Counted from the first letter of the stretch, positions 46,706-57,501 are shown. The stretch is DNA of 64,000 nt from a bacterium endosymbiont of Escarpia laminata (GCA_003660235.1 QGON01000062.1:56463-120462); one strand, 5' to 3'. The notes: generated by a model not told the origin, from the letters alone. Numbers and translations: made by a program.

Positions 46706-48055
46706 ATGCATAACATCCATCAGCCAGATGTGATCTTTGGACTCGATCCACTCTGGTTTGCCGGAGCCTTATTCGTATTCACCTATGCGATGATACTTAC
46801 CGAGCGCCTGAATCGCGCTGTCGTCTCACTGACTATGGCCTGCCTGATGATACTTGGCGGCGTATTGACTCAGGAAGCCGCTTTTCAGGGTGTGGATTTC
46901 AACACCCTGGGATTATTGACCGGCATGATGATCATTGTTGGAATCACCAAGGATTCAGGGGTGTTTCAGTATCTGGCCATCTGGTCCGCCAAGCGGGTCA
47001 ATGCCGATCCTTGGGGCATTCTGGTCACCCTGGTCCTGGTTACTGCGATACTCTCTGCACTGCTGGACAATGTCACTACCGTATTATTGATCGCCCCCGT
47101 TACCCTGCTTATCACCGATGCGCTCAAGGTCAATGCTTATCCCTATCTGTTTGCCGAGATCTTCGCCTCCAATATCGGCGGCACGGCAACCCTGATCGGC
47201 GATCCTCCCAACATCATGATCGGCTCTGCCGTAGGACTGAGTTTCAATGATTTTCTGTTCAATCTCGCTCCCCTGTCACTGATTGTTCTGCCCCTGACCC
47301 TGATTCCCATCTACCTCATCTGGGGGCGAAAACTCGTCGCTGATCCGCAGAGCCGCCAGCAGGTCATGAACTATCGGGAGGCGGATGCCATCACCGATCC
47401 ACGCCTGCTCAAGCAGTCGATGCTCGTACTGGTTCTGGTGATGGCCGGATTCATCCTGGCCCACGATATCGGCCAGCAACCGGCTACCATTGCCATGTTC
47501 GGTGCTGCAGTGCTGCTGATTTTGATCAACCTGCCGAAGAGTCCCAGTGAGCAGTCCAAGCGGGTACACAAAGCTTTTTGCGAGGTGGAGTGGATCACCA
47601 TATTCTTCTTTATCGGCCTGTTTATCGTAGTTTATGGTGTGGAAACCACTGGCCTGCTGGAGATGATGGCGAATCAGGTGCTGGATCTCACAGGCGGGGA
47701 CAAGCCAACCACTGCCATCGCCATCCTCTGGGTCTCAGCTGTGGCATCAGCTGTGGCATCAGCTGTGGTGGACAACATCCCTTTCGTCGCCACAATGATC
47801 CCGCTGATCGAGAACATGGAGGTAACTTTTGGCGGTCCCGAGGAGTTGGCGCCTCTGTGGTGGTCTCTTGCCCTGGGCTCCTGCCTGGGCGGTAACGGTA
47901 GTCTGGTCGGGGCAAGCGCCAACCTTATCGTGGCGGGGTTCGCCGAACGTGCCGGACAGCCGATACGCTTCCTGCCTTTCATGTTGATGGCTTTCCCATT
48001 GATGCTGATGTCGATACTGGTGAGCAGTATCTACATTTACCTGCGATATTTTTAA
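46706..48055 (+). CDS. Ion transporter superfamily permease (module 2)
   Basis: A 449-residue paralogue of the 20342 gene product, with the same two hairpin regions: LLDNVTTVLLIAP plus NIGGTATLIGDPPN, and AVVDNIPFVATMIPLIENM plus LGGNGSLVGASANL. Just before the second DNIPF motif, a 12-base tandem repeat (47735-47770) has lengthened the segment: SAVASAVASAVVDNIPF where the relative has SAVVDNIPF. The extra residues would shift one helical turn next to a conserved motif. Whether this is tolerated or disruptive is unknown. Confidence 0.87.
   Translation: MHNIHQPDVIFGLDPLWFAGALFVFTYAMILTERLNRAVVSLTMACLMILGGVLTQEAAFQGVDFNTLGLLTGMMIIVGITKDSGVFQYLAIWSAKRVNADPWGILVTLVLVTAILSALLDNVTTVLLIAPVTLLITDALKVNAYPYLFAEIFASNIGGTATLIGDPPNIMIGSAVGLSFNDFLFNLAPLSLIVLPLTLIPIYLIWGRKLVADPQSRQQVMNYREADAITDPRLLKQSMLVLVLVMAGFILAHDIGQQPATIAMFGAAVLLILINLPKSPSEQSKRVHKAFCEVEWITIFFFIGLFIVVYGVETTGLLEMMANQVLDLTGGDKPTTAIAILWVSAVASAVASAVVDNIPFVATMIPLIENMEVTFGGPEELAPLWWSLALGSCLGGNGSLVGASANLIVAGFAERAGQPIRFLPFMLMAFPLMLMSILVSSIYIYLRYF
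47735..47770. repeat. 12-bp tandem repeat inside the permease gene
   Basis: Three consecutive units TCAGCTGTGGCA, TCAGCTGTGGCA and TCAGCTGTGGTG. Each unit encodes SAVA or SAVV in frame. The repeat could expand or shrink by slippage in steps of four residues without breaking the frame. Confidence 0.85.
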
Positions 48056-48111
48056 GCGCCGGCAGTTTCTTCCTTTTTTGATACCCTACAGCTGATCAAT
48101 GAGAGCCTGCC

Positions 48112-48426
48112 ATGTTAAAACTCTATGAGGCGGCTGACCGTATCGAAGCCCAGATGCTCAAGGATTTCCTTTTGGAACAGGGGGTCGAAACGGTGATGCT
48201 GGGCGAGTACCTGTCTGGTGCCGCCGGAGAGTTGGCGGCCAATATCTTTCCGGCGCTCTGGCTGGTGAATGACGAAGATCTGCCGCGGGCGAAGATTCTG
48301 TTACAAAATTTTACAAATAATCGAATCCAGGCTGTTGGAGAAACTGCTTGGGTCTGCCCAAAATGCGGCGAAAAGGTCGATGCGGACTTCGATCTGTGCT
48401 GGAATTGTGCTACACCTCGTAGATGA
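48112..48426 (+). CDS. DUF2007 protein with zinc-ribbon tail
   Basis: A 104-residue protein. The N-terminal domain, KLYEAADRIEAQMLKDFL and PALWLVNDEDLPRAKILL, matches DUF2007, a small PII-like putative signal protein. The C-terminus adds a zinc ribbon, CPKCGEKVDADFDLCWNC. It is encoded 57 bases after the permease and 23 bases before the AsmA gene, so it may be part of a longer operon. Confidence 0.82.
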   Translation: MLKLYEAADRIEAQMLKDFLLEQGVETVMLGEYLSGAAGELAANIFPALWLVNDEDLPRAKILLQNFTNNRIQAVGETAWVCPKCGEKVDADFDLCWNCATPRR

Positions 48427-48449
48427 TAGTAAAAATAAGGAGATGATGA

Positions 48450-50576
48450 ATGGGCAAGGTCCTGAAAGTGCTGTTCGGGCTGCTGGTATTACTGGTCGTA
48501 CTCATAGTTGCCGCAGTGATCATTGTGCCGATGGTTGTGGATCCCAACGACCACAAACAGGAGATCATCGCCGAAGTGCAAAAAGCCACTGGGCGTGATC
48601 TGACCATCGACGGAGATATCGGCCTCTCGGTCTTTCCCTGGCTCGGCCTTGAACTCAACGGACTGAGTCTCAGCAATGCCCCCGGTTTTGGTGATCAGCC
48701 TTTTGCCGCGCTTGATCATGTACAGGTGCGGGTCAATCTGATCCCCCTGATACTAAAGCAGATCCTTGAAGTGGATAAGGTGCAGGTTGAGGGGTTGGAG
48801 CTGAATCTGGCGAAATCAAAGAGTGGCGTGAGCAATTGGGATGATCTTACGGCAGCAGGTCAGAAAGAGGCAGCTGATACCGGAGCAGCAGAAGCCCCTG
48901 AGGCTGAGATAAAATCCGCAGACAAGGGGATGGGTGCATTTTCCATTGGCGGGATCGAAATCAGTGGTGCGCACATCGTCTGGGATGACAGGTCGACCGG
49001 CGATCGTTTCGAAATCAAGGATCTGGAAGTCAAAACCGGGGCTATGAGTCCAGGAGAGCCGGTTGAATTCTCCCTGGGTTTGGGACTCGACAGCGCCCAG
49101 CCGTCCCTGCAGAGCAAGATCGGCTTGTCCGGCACTCTCAACGCAGACCCGGAAGCCGGGAGCATTGCGGTAGAAACCCTGAAGCTGTTGCTGAAGGTCA
49201 CCGGAGAGGATCTGCCCAAGGGGGGCGTGGAGGTCGAACTGCGTGCTGATCTCTATGTCGACCAGAAGGCCGAAACCCTGGAGGTGAAGAATCTGACACT
49301 GGAGTCAGGGAAGCTCAAGCTGAGCGGCGCTGTCAAGGGCCAGGGTATCCAGAGCGCACCTGCATTTAATGGCGAGATCAAGCTGGCTGAATTCAGCCTG
49401 CGGCAGTGGATGGAGAAGTTTGGACTGCCGGTGCCTGAGACTGCCGATCCAAAAGTGTTGAACCGGTTGGGGTTGACGCTCGCTTTCGTGGCAGATCAGA
49501 AACGGGTGGCGTTGAAGGATCTGCAGATGGTGCTGGACGACACCCAGATCAAAGGTGAGTTTGAACTGATCGACCCTGCCAATCCGGCCTATGCCTTCAC
49601 CCTCGATATCGACAAGATAGACCTGGACCGTTATCTGCCACCGAAGTCGGAAAAGCCCGCAGATGAGGCAGGCGGCAGTCAGCCGTCCAGCGGCAAGCCA
49701 GGCAAAGAGGAGCCCCTGTTTCCGGTGGAGATGCTGCGGAAGCTCGATCTCGACGGCACTCTGCGGCTGGGCAGTGTAAAGGTGAGCAACATCCGTGCCG
49801 AGGCGATTCAGGTCAAGGTGAAGAGCAAAGGCGGCAAACTGAATATCGACCAGAAGGTGGGGCGTTTCTACGATGGCGCTCTCAAAGGAACGGTAAATCT
49901 TGATGTGCGTGGCAAGACGCCGAAACTCAAGATCAACCAGAGCGCCAGCGGTATTCAGGCCGGTCCTTTGGTGAAAGACGTGTCAGGCCAGGATCGGTTG
50001 GCGGGCCTGGGTGGCTTCAACGCCAATCTGACGAGTGCCGGTCAGACGGTCAGTCAGCTTAAAAAGACCCTCAACGGCAAGCTCGATTTCGATTTTCGCA
50101 ACGGCGCGGTCAAAGGCATCAATCTGGCGAAGATGCTCCGTGACGCCAAGGCGAAACTGACGGGTAAAACGCCCAGCGCAACCAATGAGCCGGAGCAGAC
50201 CGACTTCTCCGAGATGAGCGCCAGTGCGACCATACGCAATGGTGTACTGGACAATCGTGATCTGCTGGCCAAGTCTCCATTTCTGCGGGTGGAGGGCACT
50301 GGCAAGGTGAACCTCGTGGCAGAGTCACTCGACTATACTGTCAAGCCGGTGATAGTCGGTACCGGCAAGGGTCAGGGTGGAGAAGGGCTGGAGGAACTCA
50401 AAGGCGTGCCGATCCCTGTGCATATCCAAGGCGCTTGGGCGGATCCGCAGTGGAACATCGATCTTGGCAAGGTGTTGGCGGAGAGTCAGAAGGCTAAACT
50501 CAAAGAGAAACTGAATGAGAAGCTGCCCGGAGGTTTGATGGATAAGTTACCAGGGGGCCTGAAGGGCCTATTCTGA
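48450..50576 (+). CDS. AsmA family protein
   Basis: A 708-residue protein of the AsmA family, large inner-membrane-anchored proteins that extend into the periplasm and affect outer-membrane lipid transport. N-terminal membrane segment LVLLVVLIVAAVIIVPMVV, then the conserved AVQKATGRDLTIDGDIGLSVFPWLGLELNGLSL-type block at about 25-60 (shortened here) and a long beta-rich body. The C-terminal DUF490/AsmA_2-like half ends with SLDYTVKPVIVGTG and KGVPIPVHIQG. Length is in the usual range. Confidence 0.9.
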   Translation: MGKVLKVLFGLLVLLVVLIVAAVIIVPMVVDPNDHKQEIIAEVQKATGRDLTIDGDIGLSVFPWLGLELNGLSLSNAPGFGDQPFAALDHVQVRVNLIPLILKQILEVDKVQVEGLELNLAKSKSGVSNWDDLTAAGQKEAADTGAAEAPEAEIKSADKGMGAFSIGGIEISGAHIVWDDRSTGDRFEIKDLEVKTGAMSPGEPVEFSLGLGLDSAQPSLQSKIGLSGTLNADPEAGSIAVETLKLLLKVTGEDLPKGGVEVELRADLYVDQKAETLEVKNLTLESGKLKLSGAVKGQGIQSAPAFNGEIKLAEFSLRQWMEKFGLPVPETADPKVLNRLGLTLAFVADQKRVALKDLQMVLDDTQIKGEFELIDPANPAYAFTLDIDKIDLDRYLPPKSEKPADEAGGSQPSSGKPGKEEPLFPVEMLRKLDLDGTLRLGSVKVSNIRAEAIQVKVKSKGGKLNIDQKVGRFYDGALKGTVNLDVRGKTPKLKINQSASGIQAGPLVKDVSGQDRLAGLGGFNANLTSAGQTVSQLKKTLNGKLDFDFRNGAVKGINLAKMLRDAKAKLTGKTPSATNEPEQTDFSEMSASATIRNGVLDNRDLLAKSPFLRVEGTGKVNLVAESLDYTVKPVIVGTGKGQGGEGLEELKGVPIPVHIQGAWADPQWNIDLGKVLAESQKAKLKEKLNEKLPGGLMDKLPGGLKGLF

Positions 50577-50627
50577 TTCCCTTTGGCCCGGATGGCGCCA
50601 TGTGCCATCCGGGCTGCGGCTCTCTCC

Positions 50628-52025
50628 ATGCATGCCCGTGAGTTCTCCCAAGCTGTTCTTGAGTGGTTCGACCAATTTGGCCGTAAGGATCTCCCCTGGC
50701 AGCGGGATGTGGATCCCTACCGGATCTGGGTCTCCGAGATCATGTTGCAGCAGACCCAGGTGGCCACGGTTATTCCCTACTTTGAGCGTTTCATAGCCAG
50801 TTTTCCCGATGTGGTACAGCTGGCAAATGCCTCCCAGGATGCAGTACTGCACCACTGGTCGGGGTTGGGCTACTACGCCCGCGCCCGTAACCTGCATAAG
50901 GCGGCAGCAGTCATCCGGGATAGTCATGCCGGCCAATTCCCCGAGGATATCGATCAGGTTGAGTCCCTGCCGGGGATTGGACGTTCCACCGCCGGCGCAA
51001 TCCTCTCTCTGGCGTTGGGGCAATCCCATCCAATCCTCGATGGTAATGTAAAAAGGGTGTTGGCTCGCTGTTTTGAAGTTGAGGGTTGGCCAGGCAAGTC
51101 GGCGGTTGCAAGGGAGCTCTGGCAGCTGTCGGAAACCTACACGCCGGAAAAGCGGGTTGCGGCCTATAATCAGGCAATGATGGATCTGGGCGCTACTGTT
51201 TGCCGGCGCGGGCAGCCGGATTGCGCGGTCTGTCCCCTGAACCGGCAATGTATGGCCAATGCGAGCGGGCATCAGCGGGCGTTTCCCTCTCCCCGTCCAA
51301 AGAAAACATTGCCGGTGAAGCAGGCTCAGATGCTGGTCGTACAAAATGGCGAGGGTGCAGTGTTGTTGGAGCGGAGGCCGCCGGTAGGGATCTGGGGTGG
51401 ACTTTGGAGCTTTCCGGAGTGTCCTGCATCCCGGGAACCAGCGGACTGGTGCCGGGAGCATTTCGCGATCAAGGCAGGTGTGCTGCGGGAGATGCCTTTG
51501 AGGCGACACACCTTCACCCACTTCCATCTCGACATAACGCCATTGCGGATGTACGCCAATAACCCCAGTAATGCAGTATTGGATGCAGGTGATCGTATCT
51601 GGTATAAAACCCCGGATTCCTCTGGACTGGGACTGGCTGCGCCGGTTTCACGAATCATCAATGAGCTGGAGAAGTATTCAACTGTTGGCACGGATGACCG
51701 GCCTGCTGGCGGCGGTATTTCTCCCAAACGTATCCCCATAGGAGGAGCCTCCATGAGCCGTACCGTAAACTGCATCAAACTGAATCGTGAAGCCGAAGGG
51801 CTGGATCGCGCACCCTATCCCGGTGATCTGGGTCAGAGGATTTTCGATAGCGTCTCCAAAGAGGCATGGGCAGAGTGGCTCAAGTTTCAGACCATGCTGA
51901 TCAATGAAAACCGCCTCAGTCCGATAGATCCAAAGGCGCGGAAATTTCTCGAGGATCAGATGGAAAATTTCTTTTTTGGCGAAGGTGCTGAGATGCCGCC
52001 GGAGTTCACTCCGCCCGGTTCGTGA
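50628..52025 (+). CDS. mutY: Adenine DNA glycosylase fused in frame to YggX
   Basis: The N-terminal 340 or so residues are MutY, which removes adenine opposite 8-oxoguanine. The helix-hairpin-helix block [11 protein letters not shown], catalytic residues in EIMLQQTQV and [11 protein letters not shown] and the 4Fe-4S motif C-x6-C-x2-C-x5-C ([17 protein letters not shown]) are all seen, as is a NUDIX-like domain to about 345. The frame has no stop; it continues through a 30-residue linker into a complete YggX. I chose the ATG at 50628, whose product opens like other MutY proteins; a TTG at 50583 lies in a hairpin. Confidence 0.85.
   Translation: MHAREFSQAVLEWFDQFGRKDLPWQRDVDPYRIWVSEIMLQQTQVATVIPYFERFIASFPDVVQLANASQDAVLHHWSGLGYYARARNLHKAAAVIRDSHAGQFPEDIDQVESLPGIGRSTAGAILSLALGQSHPILDGNVKRVLARCFEVEGWPGKSAVARELWQLSETYTPEKRVAAYNQAMMDLGATVCRRGQPDCAVCPLNRQCMANASGHQRAFPSPRPKKTLPVKQAQMLVVQNGEGAVLLERRPPVGIWGGLWSFPECPASREPADWCREHFAIKAGVLREMPLRRHTFTHFHLDITPLRMYANNPSNAVLDAGDRIWYKTPDSSGLGLAAPVSRIINELEKYSTVGTDDRPAGGGISPKRIPIGGASMSRTVNCIKLNREAEGLDRAPYPGDLGQRIFDSVSKEAWAEWLKFQTMLINENRLSPIDPKARKFLEDQMENFFFGEGAEMPPEFTPPGS
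51754..52025 (+). CDS. yggX: Probable independently started YggX (Fe-S protection protein)
   Basis: The C-terminal 90 residues of the fused frame are a full Ygg[37 protein letters not shown] and [11 protein letters not shown]. YggX protects Fe-S clusters from oxidation and traffics iron. AGGAGG lies about eight bases before its ATG, so YggX may be made on its own as well as within the fusion. Confidence 0.75.
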
Positions 52026-52123
52026 AATTGCAGTGGATTGGTGCTGTTTGAGGAAGGTGAGAAATATCCCGTATCCACTTGACTAACCGCCCCAAGATCG
52101 CTGTAATACGCGCTCTGATTTAT

Positions 52124-52199
52124 GGCCAGGTAGCTCAGTCGGTAGAGCAGGGGACTGAAAATCCCCGTGTCGGCAGTTCGATTCTGTCCCTGGCCACCA
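52124..52199 (+). tRNA. tRNA-Phe (GAA)
   Basis: Acceptor GGCCAGG pairs with CCTGGCC, followed by encoded ACCA. D arm GCTCAGTCGGTAGAGC, anticodon stem GGGGA/TCCCC with loop CTGAAAA, giving anticodon GAA. The T arm has TTCGATT. All 76 bases conform. Confidence 0.97.
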
Positions 52200-52208
52200 T
52201 ATTTATTG

Positions 52209-52241
52209 AAGGGTTACGTGATTTCGCGTAACCCTTTTTTA
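52209..52241 (+). terminator. Terminator after tRNA-Phe
   Basis: AAGGGTTACG, loop TGATTT, CGCGTAACCCTT then a run of T. A strong intrinsic terminator ten bases after the tRNA. Confidence 0.85.
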
Positions 52242-52804
52242 TTGGTGCGCCAGGTCTGACGCTGTTCCTGCCATTGTGGTGGTGGCTGGATGACTTGGAG
52301 GTGTGTAGCGCGACTTCTGTTTTACTGCGATACGACGCGCAAAATACGATGCCACTAAAACAGGCTTAAGGTGCCTCGCCCTGCGGTTTCCTCCCTCCAT
52401 GCTTGCAGGCTAAATAGCAGATTTAGCGGGCTTGTGCGGCATGGATCAACAGGTAGTATGTGACCGGCCGTTACAAAAAAATGTCCCCGAAGATCAGGGT
52501 CGTTTTTGATTCCATCAAACGTCAGTTCCTTACTCCCCAGGACATAGATCTCTCATCCAAGCAAAAGGGGGATAAGATTAAGATTATTAGTGCTGTGGAT
52601 CCTGCAAAATGGAGGATCTCTCCTGAAACTTTCCTGGATCACAGAACAGCTTAGACAGTTGCAGTCTACAGCTCAACGTGTGATTGTCGAAGGCCGTGGT
52701 GACGGCAAAACAGTGCGCCCAAATTATCTTCCAATAACCGCAGGCACTTATTTGACCTTGCTTGCACCTTATTGGAAGGGCAAAATGTTAGATGGCCATG
52801 AATC
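52242..52804. other. Gene-poor stretch with decayed coding sequence
   Basis: Two overlapping short frames (52460-52654 and 52590-52850) are the only ORFs. The first reads MSPKIRVVFDSIKRQFL in its middle; the second, in another phase, reads RVIVEGRGDGKTVRPNY. Neither has a recognisable domain or a good ribosome site, and the second may be a frameshifted continuation of the first. Base composition becomes A+T rich here. Confidence 0.3.
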
Positions 52805-53692
52805 GTGTGGAGTAAGGCTGTGGATTTTATCGAATGGTCGGAGTCTATGAGCGTCGGCAATCCTTTGATCGATCAGGATCATAAAATCATTGTTAAACTG
52901 ATCAATCAAATTCATCATCAAATCGGCGCAGTGGAGGATCGAAAGGCCTTGGGCAGTGCCCTTAATACGTTGATTGATTACACCCTGTATCATTTTTCCC
53001 GTGAAGAACGGGTGATGATGGCATGCAGATACCCTTCATTCGAGAATCACAAGCGACAACATGAAAAGCTCACAGATCAGGTCGCAGATATCGCGCACCG
53101 TTTTTTTGAGAAAAAAGACGATATCGTTCAAGACGAACTCCTGGACTTCCTGAAAAACTGGCTCATTGATCACATCCTGAAACAAGACATAGGATTTCGT
53201 CCGTATGCGGAAAATAACCCCGAGGTTTTTGGTATAACTGCATCCCTACGAACGGATTCAAAACAGCCTGATATGCTGGACACCGATGATTTGATCCCGA
53301 AGTCCATCAACTGGAATGAGACCACAATCCTGATCGTCAGTAAGAGCCGAAATTTCAGAAACATCATCGCTAGCATCCTTGAAATTGCAGATGTTAGGGG
53401 AATTCAGCAATATTCTCATGCAGATGATGCAATGCAGTCACTCAAAAACCACATACCTAACCTCATTGTTTATGGTTGGAAGCAAGATGACCAGAAAGCA
53501 ATACCATTTATAGAAAAATTACGTGAAATCAAGGGTGGTTCCTTTGCCGGTATCCCTGTGTTGCTGATTTCAGCGCGTGAGGAGCGCGGAGCCATGGAGT
53601 CGGGACTAACCGCTGGAGCGACTCACTGCATAGAGGAGCCGATTGGCATTCGAACCTTTTTCGAAGCGGCTGTTAAAACCATCAATCAATAG
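52805..53692 (+). CDS. Hemerythrin fused to a degenerate receiver domain
   Basis: A 295-residue protein. Residues 1-135 are a bacteriohemerythrin with all seven di-iron ligands in family spacing: H26, H63, E67, H82, H86, H123 and D128. Residues 174-295 have receiver-like repeats ([25 protein letters not shown]) but the acidic pair is replaced by Ser-Lys, the phospho-acceptor site is YGWK and the conserved Lys is Glu, so phosphorylation is unlikely. Hemerythrins bind oxygen or NO. The start is a GTG at 52805 after a stop; no ribosome site is seen. The hybrid kinase gene follows. Confidence 0.8.
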   Translation: MWSKAVDFIEWSESMSVGNPLIDQDHKIIVKLINQIHHQIGAVEDRKALGSALNTLIDYTLYHFSREERVMMACRYPSFENHKRQHEKLTDQVADIAHRFFEKKDDIVQDELLDFLKNWLIDHILKQDIGFRPYAENNPEVFGITASLRTDSKQPDMLDTDDLIPKSINWNETTILIVSKSRNFRNIIASILEIADVRGIQQYSHADDAMQSLKNHIPNLIVYGWKQDDQKAIPFIEKLREIKGGSFAGIPVLLISAREERGAMESGLTAGATHCIEEPIGIRTFFEAAVKTINQ

Positions 53693-53712
53693 TAGAATAT
53701 TTAAGTTGTGGG

Positions 53713-56700
53713 GTGAGGAAAATGCCCAAGGTCTCTACAAAAGAACAGCTAAAAATAGCCCTAAAGCTATTTTTTCCTGCTGTAGTGGTAATTTTGTTGC
53801 TGGCACTTGGTGTTTTCTTTAGCCAGGCACAAGTATCTATTGTTGAATTGAATACTTCCGCCAAAAGCAACGTTAGACTGGCGGCGGAGTTTTTCCGAGA
53901 AGAACTTGGGGATGTGATCAGCGATCTTCGCATTCTATCCAAGGATCAGGATCTACAAGATGCCTTGGAAATGAAGGTGCCTGAAGCCAGGGTAAGTCTG
54001 TCAAATAAACTCCTGATTTTTGCACGAGAAAAAAAGGTTTTCGATCAGATTCGAATACTGGATATCGATGGCAGGGAGGTTGTCCGCGTCAATTACAATG
54101 ACGGCGCACCCATCAGTGTTTCCAACGCGCAACTCCAGGATAAATCTGGCCGTTACTACTTCAAGGAGGCAGTGGCCAAGGGACAGGGTCAGCACTTCGT
54201 TTCACAATTTGACCTCAATATGGAAAAAGGCGCAATCGAGCGACCTTATAAACCGACTTTGCGAGTGTCTGCACCTGTTTTCTCCCCTTCTGGCAGGAAA
54301 ATCGGCGTATTGGTGATGAATTATCACGGTCATTATCTACTGAAGACAATCCGTGAAATGATACCTGCCACATCATCGGGATTTCCACTGCTTCTTGACC
54401 AAAACGGCCACTATTTAATCGGCCCTACAGAAGAGGCGGAATGGAGCTTTATGTTCGGTAAAGAAGCTGCGTTCCCTACAGACTTTCCCAAGGTGTTTAA
54501 GTACGTTGCCTCTACTTCAAATGGTCAAATAGAGAGTGATCAGTACCTGTTTACCTTCAGGAATGTGGCTGTCGGTGATAATCATTTAACAATCGCTTCT
54601 CAAATAAACTTGGCATCAGTCTACCGCGCCATTATCAAGAGACATCGCGAAAGCATTGTCATTATCGTTTTGTTGATTCTTGTATCAGCGTTAGCTTCTT
54701 GGGGAGTCGCTGGCAGCAGACTTGCCCGGAAAGGTTGGAATATAACTAATAATAAACTTGCCGATTTCAGGGAAACTGCATCTGACTGGTTGTGGGAAAC
54801 GGATTCACAATTGCGTTTCACTGACATCTCATTCCGAATGAAAGATATAACCGGCATCAATCCAAATGACTATATTGGCAAGCAGATTCATGAGTTGATT
54901 TCACCCGACCCCGATCAACCTGACATCAATGCCTTCCTTGAAAATATTGAAACCCGACACCCCATCAAAAAGGTTCTGTGCAAGATAGAGAACTTCCTCG
55001 GCCAAGTCCTTCAATTCAATGTGACGGCAAAGCCATATTTCACTGATGGTGTTTTTTCAGGCTATCGCGGTACAAGTCAGGACGTCACCAATTACAGGCA
55101 ACTAAGCCAGGAACTGCAAGGTCGCGTTGTAGCAGCTGAATTCGCAGAGAGAGAAGCTGATAACTATGCGCAGAAATTGGCTGAGGCACAGCGCATATCC
55201 CATACTGGAAACTGGAGCCACGATTTAACCACTGACAAACTGCATTGGTCGGAAGAGGCTTTCCGTATTTTCGGTGTCGATCCGGAGAAGTTCGACTTTG
55301 AGTACGAACTGTACCTCGACCTTGTTCATCCTGATGATCGCGATTATGTTGTGGAGCAGCGCGAGAACTCTATGGAAAACGAAGTCCTTCATATCTTTGA
55401 ATACAGGATTGTCCGGAAGTCATTCGATGATGATATTCGCTGGATCCAGGAGAGGTGCGAATTTCACCGCAATAACTCAGGCGAGATCATTCGCTCTGAA
55501 GGTACCGTTCAAGACATCACTGAACGCAAGGCGTCTGAGCAGACGCTGGCGGAAGCAAAAGAGGCCGCTGAATCAGCAAATCGTTCGAAAAGTGACTTCT
55601 TGGCCAACATGAGCCACGAAATTCGTACACCGATGAATGGCATCATCGGCATGACATATCTTGCATTGCAAACTGAGCTGGACGACAAGCAAAGGAATTA
55701 TATAGGCAAGGCTCACCGCTCAGCTGAAAACCTGCTTGGGATCCTAAACGACATCCTTGATTTTTCCAAGATCGAGGCGGGCAAGCTAAATTTTGAAGTA
55801 GTCGATTTTTATCTCAAGGATGTCATCGATAACTTTGTTAACCTGCTACGATTCAAGGCCGAGGAAAGGAGTATTCGGCTTTCTGTCCGAATCGAACGGG
55901 ATGTTCCTATGGCGCTGAGTGGTGATCCATTACGCTTAAGCCAGGTTCTTATCAATCTGGGGAGCAATGCAGTGAAGTTCGGCGATGCGGGTGATAGTGT
56001 TTCGTTGAATGTTGCCTTGAAAGAAGAGAGTGACCATGAAGTCGTTTTGCAGTTTGCCATGGAGGACACTGGTATCGGCATGTCCCAGGAACAGCTGAAA
56101 GGACTGTTTCAACCCTTTGGTCAGGCTGACAGCTCGACAACCCGTATGTATGGGGGCACTGGCCTTGGCTTAATCATTTCCAAGAAGATCGTCCAGTTGA
56201 TGGATGGCGAAATAACGGTGGAAAGTGAACAAGACGTCGGTAGTACTTTCAGATTCACGGTTCGCCTGAAGACTCAACAGAGTGAGTCTTCGCAAAACAA
56301 GGCATTGGGCAATCAAAATGAGATGGATGTCGACCAAGCCACGGTACGTTTGCGGGGTGCCAAGGTTCTGCTGGTCGAAGACAACGAAATAAACCGGGAA
56401 ATCGTGCTGGATATCCTTGCCATGAGTGGGATTACAGTTGAAACGGCGTTCGATGGACAGGAAGCGCTGGAGTTATTGGCCAAGGAGGACTTCGATGGTG
56501 TTCTAATGGATTGCCAGATGCCGGTCATGGATGGGTATGAAGCGACCCGCCAGATACGAGAGCAGAAGAAATTCAAGGATTTGCCTATTATTGCTTTGAC
56601 GGCCAATGCGATGAAAGGGGACAGGGAGAAGGTCTTGGCGGTCGGTATGAATGACCATATTGCCAAGCCGGTCAATCCTGATTTGATGTTCATTACGATG

Positions 56701-56727
56701 GCAAAATGGATAAACTCCAGAAAATAG
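53713..56727 (+). CDS. Double-Cache PAS hybrid sensor histidine kinase
   Basis: A 1,004-residue inner-membrane kinase. Span at about 15-37, a dCache-type periplasmic sensor (45-305, with [15 protein letters not shown] and [12 protein letters not shown]), span at about 315-335, PAS (355-465), PAS_3 (500-615, ending [12 protein letters not shown]), HisKA with phospho-His 635 ([12 protein letters not shown]), ATPase ([27 protein letters not shown]), and a receiver with phospho-acceptor D933 ([10 protein letters not shown]). No Hpt domain. It begins 20 bases after the hemerythrin gene and may use that protein as a partner. Confidence 0.92.
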   Translation: MRKMPKVSTKEQLKIALKLFFPAVVVILLLALGVFFSQAQVSIVELNTSAKSNVRLAAEFFREELGDVISDLRILSKDQDLQDALEMKVPEARVSLSNKLLIFAREKKVFDQIRILDIDGREVVRVNYNDGAPISVSNAQLQDKSGRYYFKEAVAKGQGQHFVSQFDLNMEKGAIERPYKPTLRVSAPVFSPSGRKIGVLVMNYHGHYLLKTIREMIPATSSGFPLLLDQNGHYLIGPTEEAEWSFMFGKEAAFPTDFPKVFKYVASTSNGQIESDQYLFTFRNVAVGDNHLTIASQINLASVYRAIIKRHRESIVIIVLLILVSALASWGVAGSRLARKGWNITNNKLADFRETASDWLWETDSQLRFTDISFRMKDITGINPNDYIGKQIHELISPDPDQPDINAFLENIETRHPIKKVLCKIENFLGQVLQFNVTAKPYFTDGVFSGYRGTSQDVTNYRQLSQELQGRVVAAEFAEREADNYAQKLAEAQRISHTGNWSHDLTTDKLHWSEEAFRIFGVDPEKFDFEYELYLDLVHPDDRDYVVEQRENSMENEVLHIFEYRIVRKSFDDDIRWIQERCEFHRNNSGEIIRSEGTVQDITERKASEQTLAEAKEAAESANRSKSDFLANMSHEIRTPMNGIIGMTYLALQTELDDKQRNYIGKAHRSAENLLGILNDILDFSKIEAGKLNFEVVDFYLKDVIDNFVNLLRFKAEERSIRLSVRIERDVPMALSGDPLRLSQVLINLGSNAVKFGDAGDSVSLNVALKEESDHEVVLQFAMEDTGIGMSQEQLKGLFQPFGQADSSTTRMYGGTGLGLIISKKIVQLMDGEITVESEQDVGSTFRFTVRLKTQQSESSQNKALGNQNEMDVDQATVRLRGAKVLLVEDNEINREIVLDILAMSGITVETAFDGQEALELLAKEDFDGVLMDCQMPVMDGYEATRQIREQKKFKDLPIIALTANAMKGDREKVLAVGMNDHIAKPVNPDLMFITMAKWINSRK

Positions 56728-57049
56728 CCTGTATGAAATATTTTGTTACCACTGGCTGTGCAGGCGACCTGCCATGTACCACTGATTGCATGAGCGTCAG
56801 CAGAGTGTCGGCAACTGAATCTTGGTCTTGGTAGCACAGGGTTCATCGGTTATGGACTCTCTGTAGGCCGGTTCCGATAAAAACGAGAACCTCTGGTTTG
56901 GTCTAAACTGGAGAGAATGGCTAAACCAGATGCAGGTTAGATTGCATTGGCTTTCACTCTGATTCTGACGGCATATTTTGGTGCCCATGACGCCTGAACC
57001 CTGGATAACCTAAGCGCATCTCTAACCTTCTTATCAGCTCCAATCACCC
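56728..57049. other. Gene-free spacer
   Basis: About 320 bases between the hybrid kinase and the ppx-like gene. TCTGGTTT at 56892 and AAACCAGA at 56923 form a weak stem with a 23-base loop; no U-run follows. I find no other feature. Confidence 0.4.
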
Positions 57050-57501
57050 ATGATCAGTGAAAGCACCATTACTCAACTATCCCGTGCCAAAGAAGGGCCA
57101 AGTATGGTTGGTGCAATTGACATGGGAAGCAAGAACTTCAAGTTTGTCTTTGGGCAGAAAGTTAACGGTAGAGTCACGACAGAACTGATCAGGAAAGAAC
57201 AGCTGGAGATTGGAAAAGAGGTTACGGAAAACCACGGGATGATCGGCCGGAGAAAATTCAGGCAGATAGAGGATACCCTCTCTCAATTTGTGAGCTATTG
57301 CAGGGACAGAGGCGCACAGACAGTTCTTGCTATAGCCACCAGCGCCATAAGGAACGCCAGAAACCACCAGCAGGTTATCGATCTGGCCGGTGAAATCGGC
57401 ATAGCCATAGAAGTCGCTGAAGGTGAAAGAGAAGGTGAGGTGGGTTATCTTGCCGCCACTGGCGGTGTACCCAATAAGCTCGTTAGCGATTCCGGGAGTA
57501 A

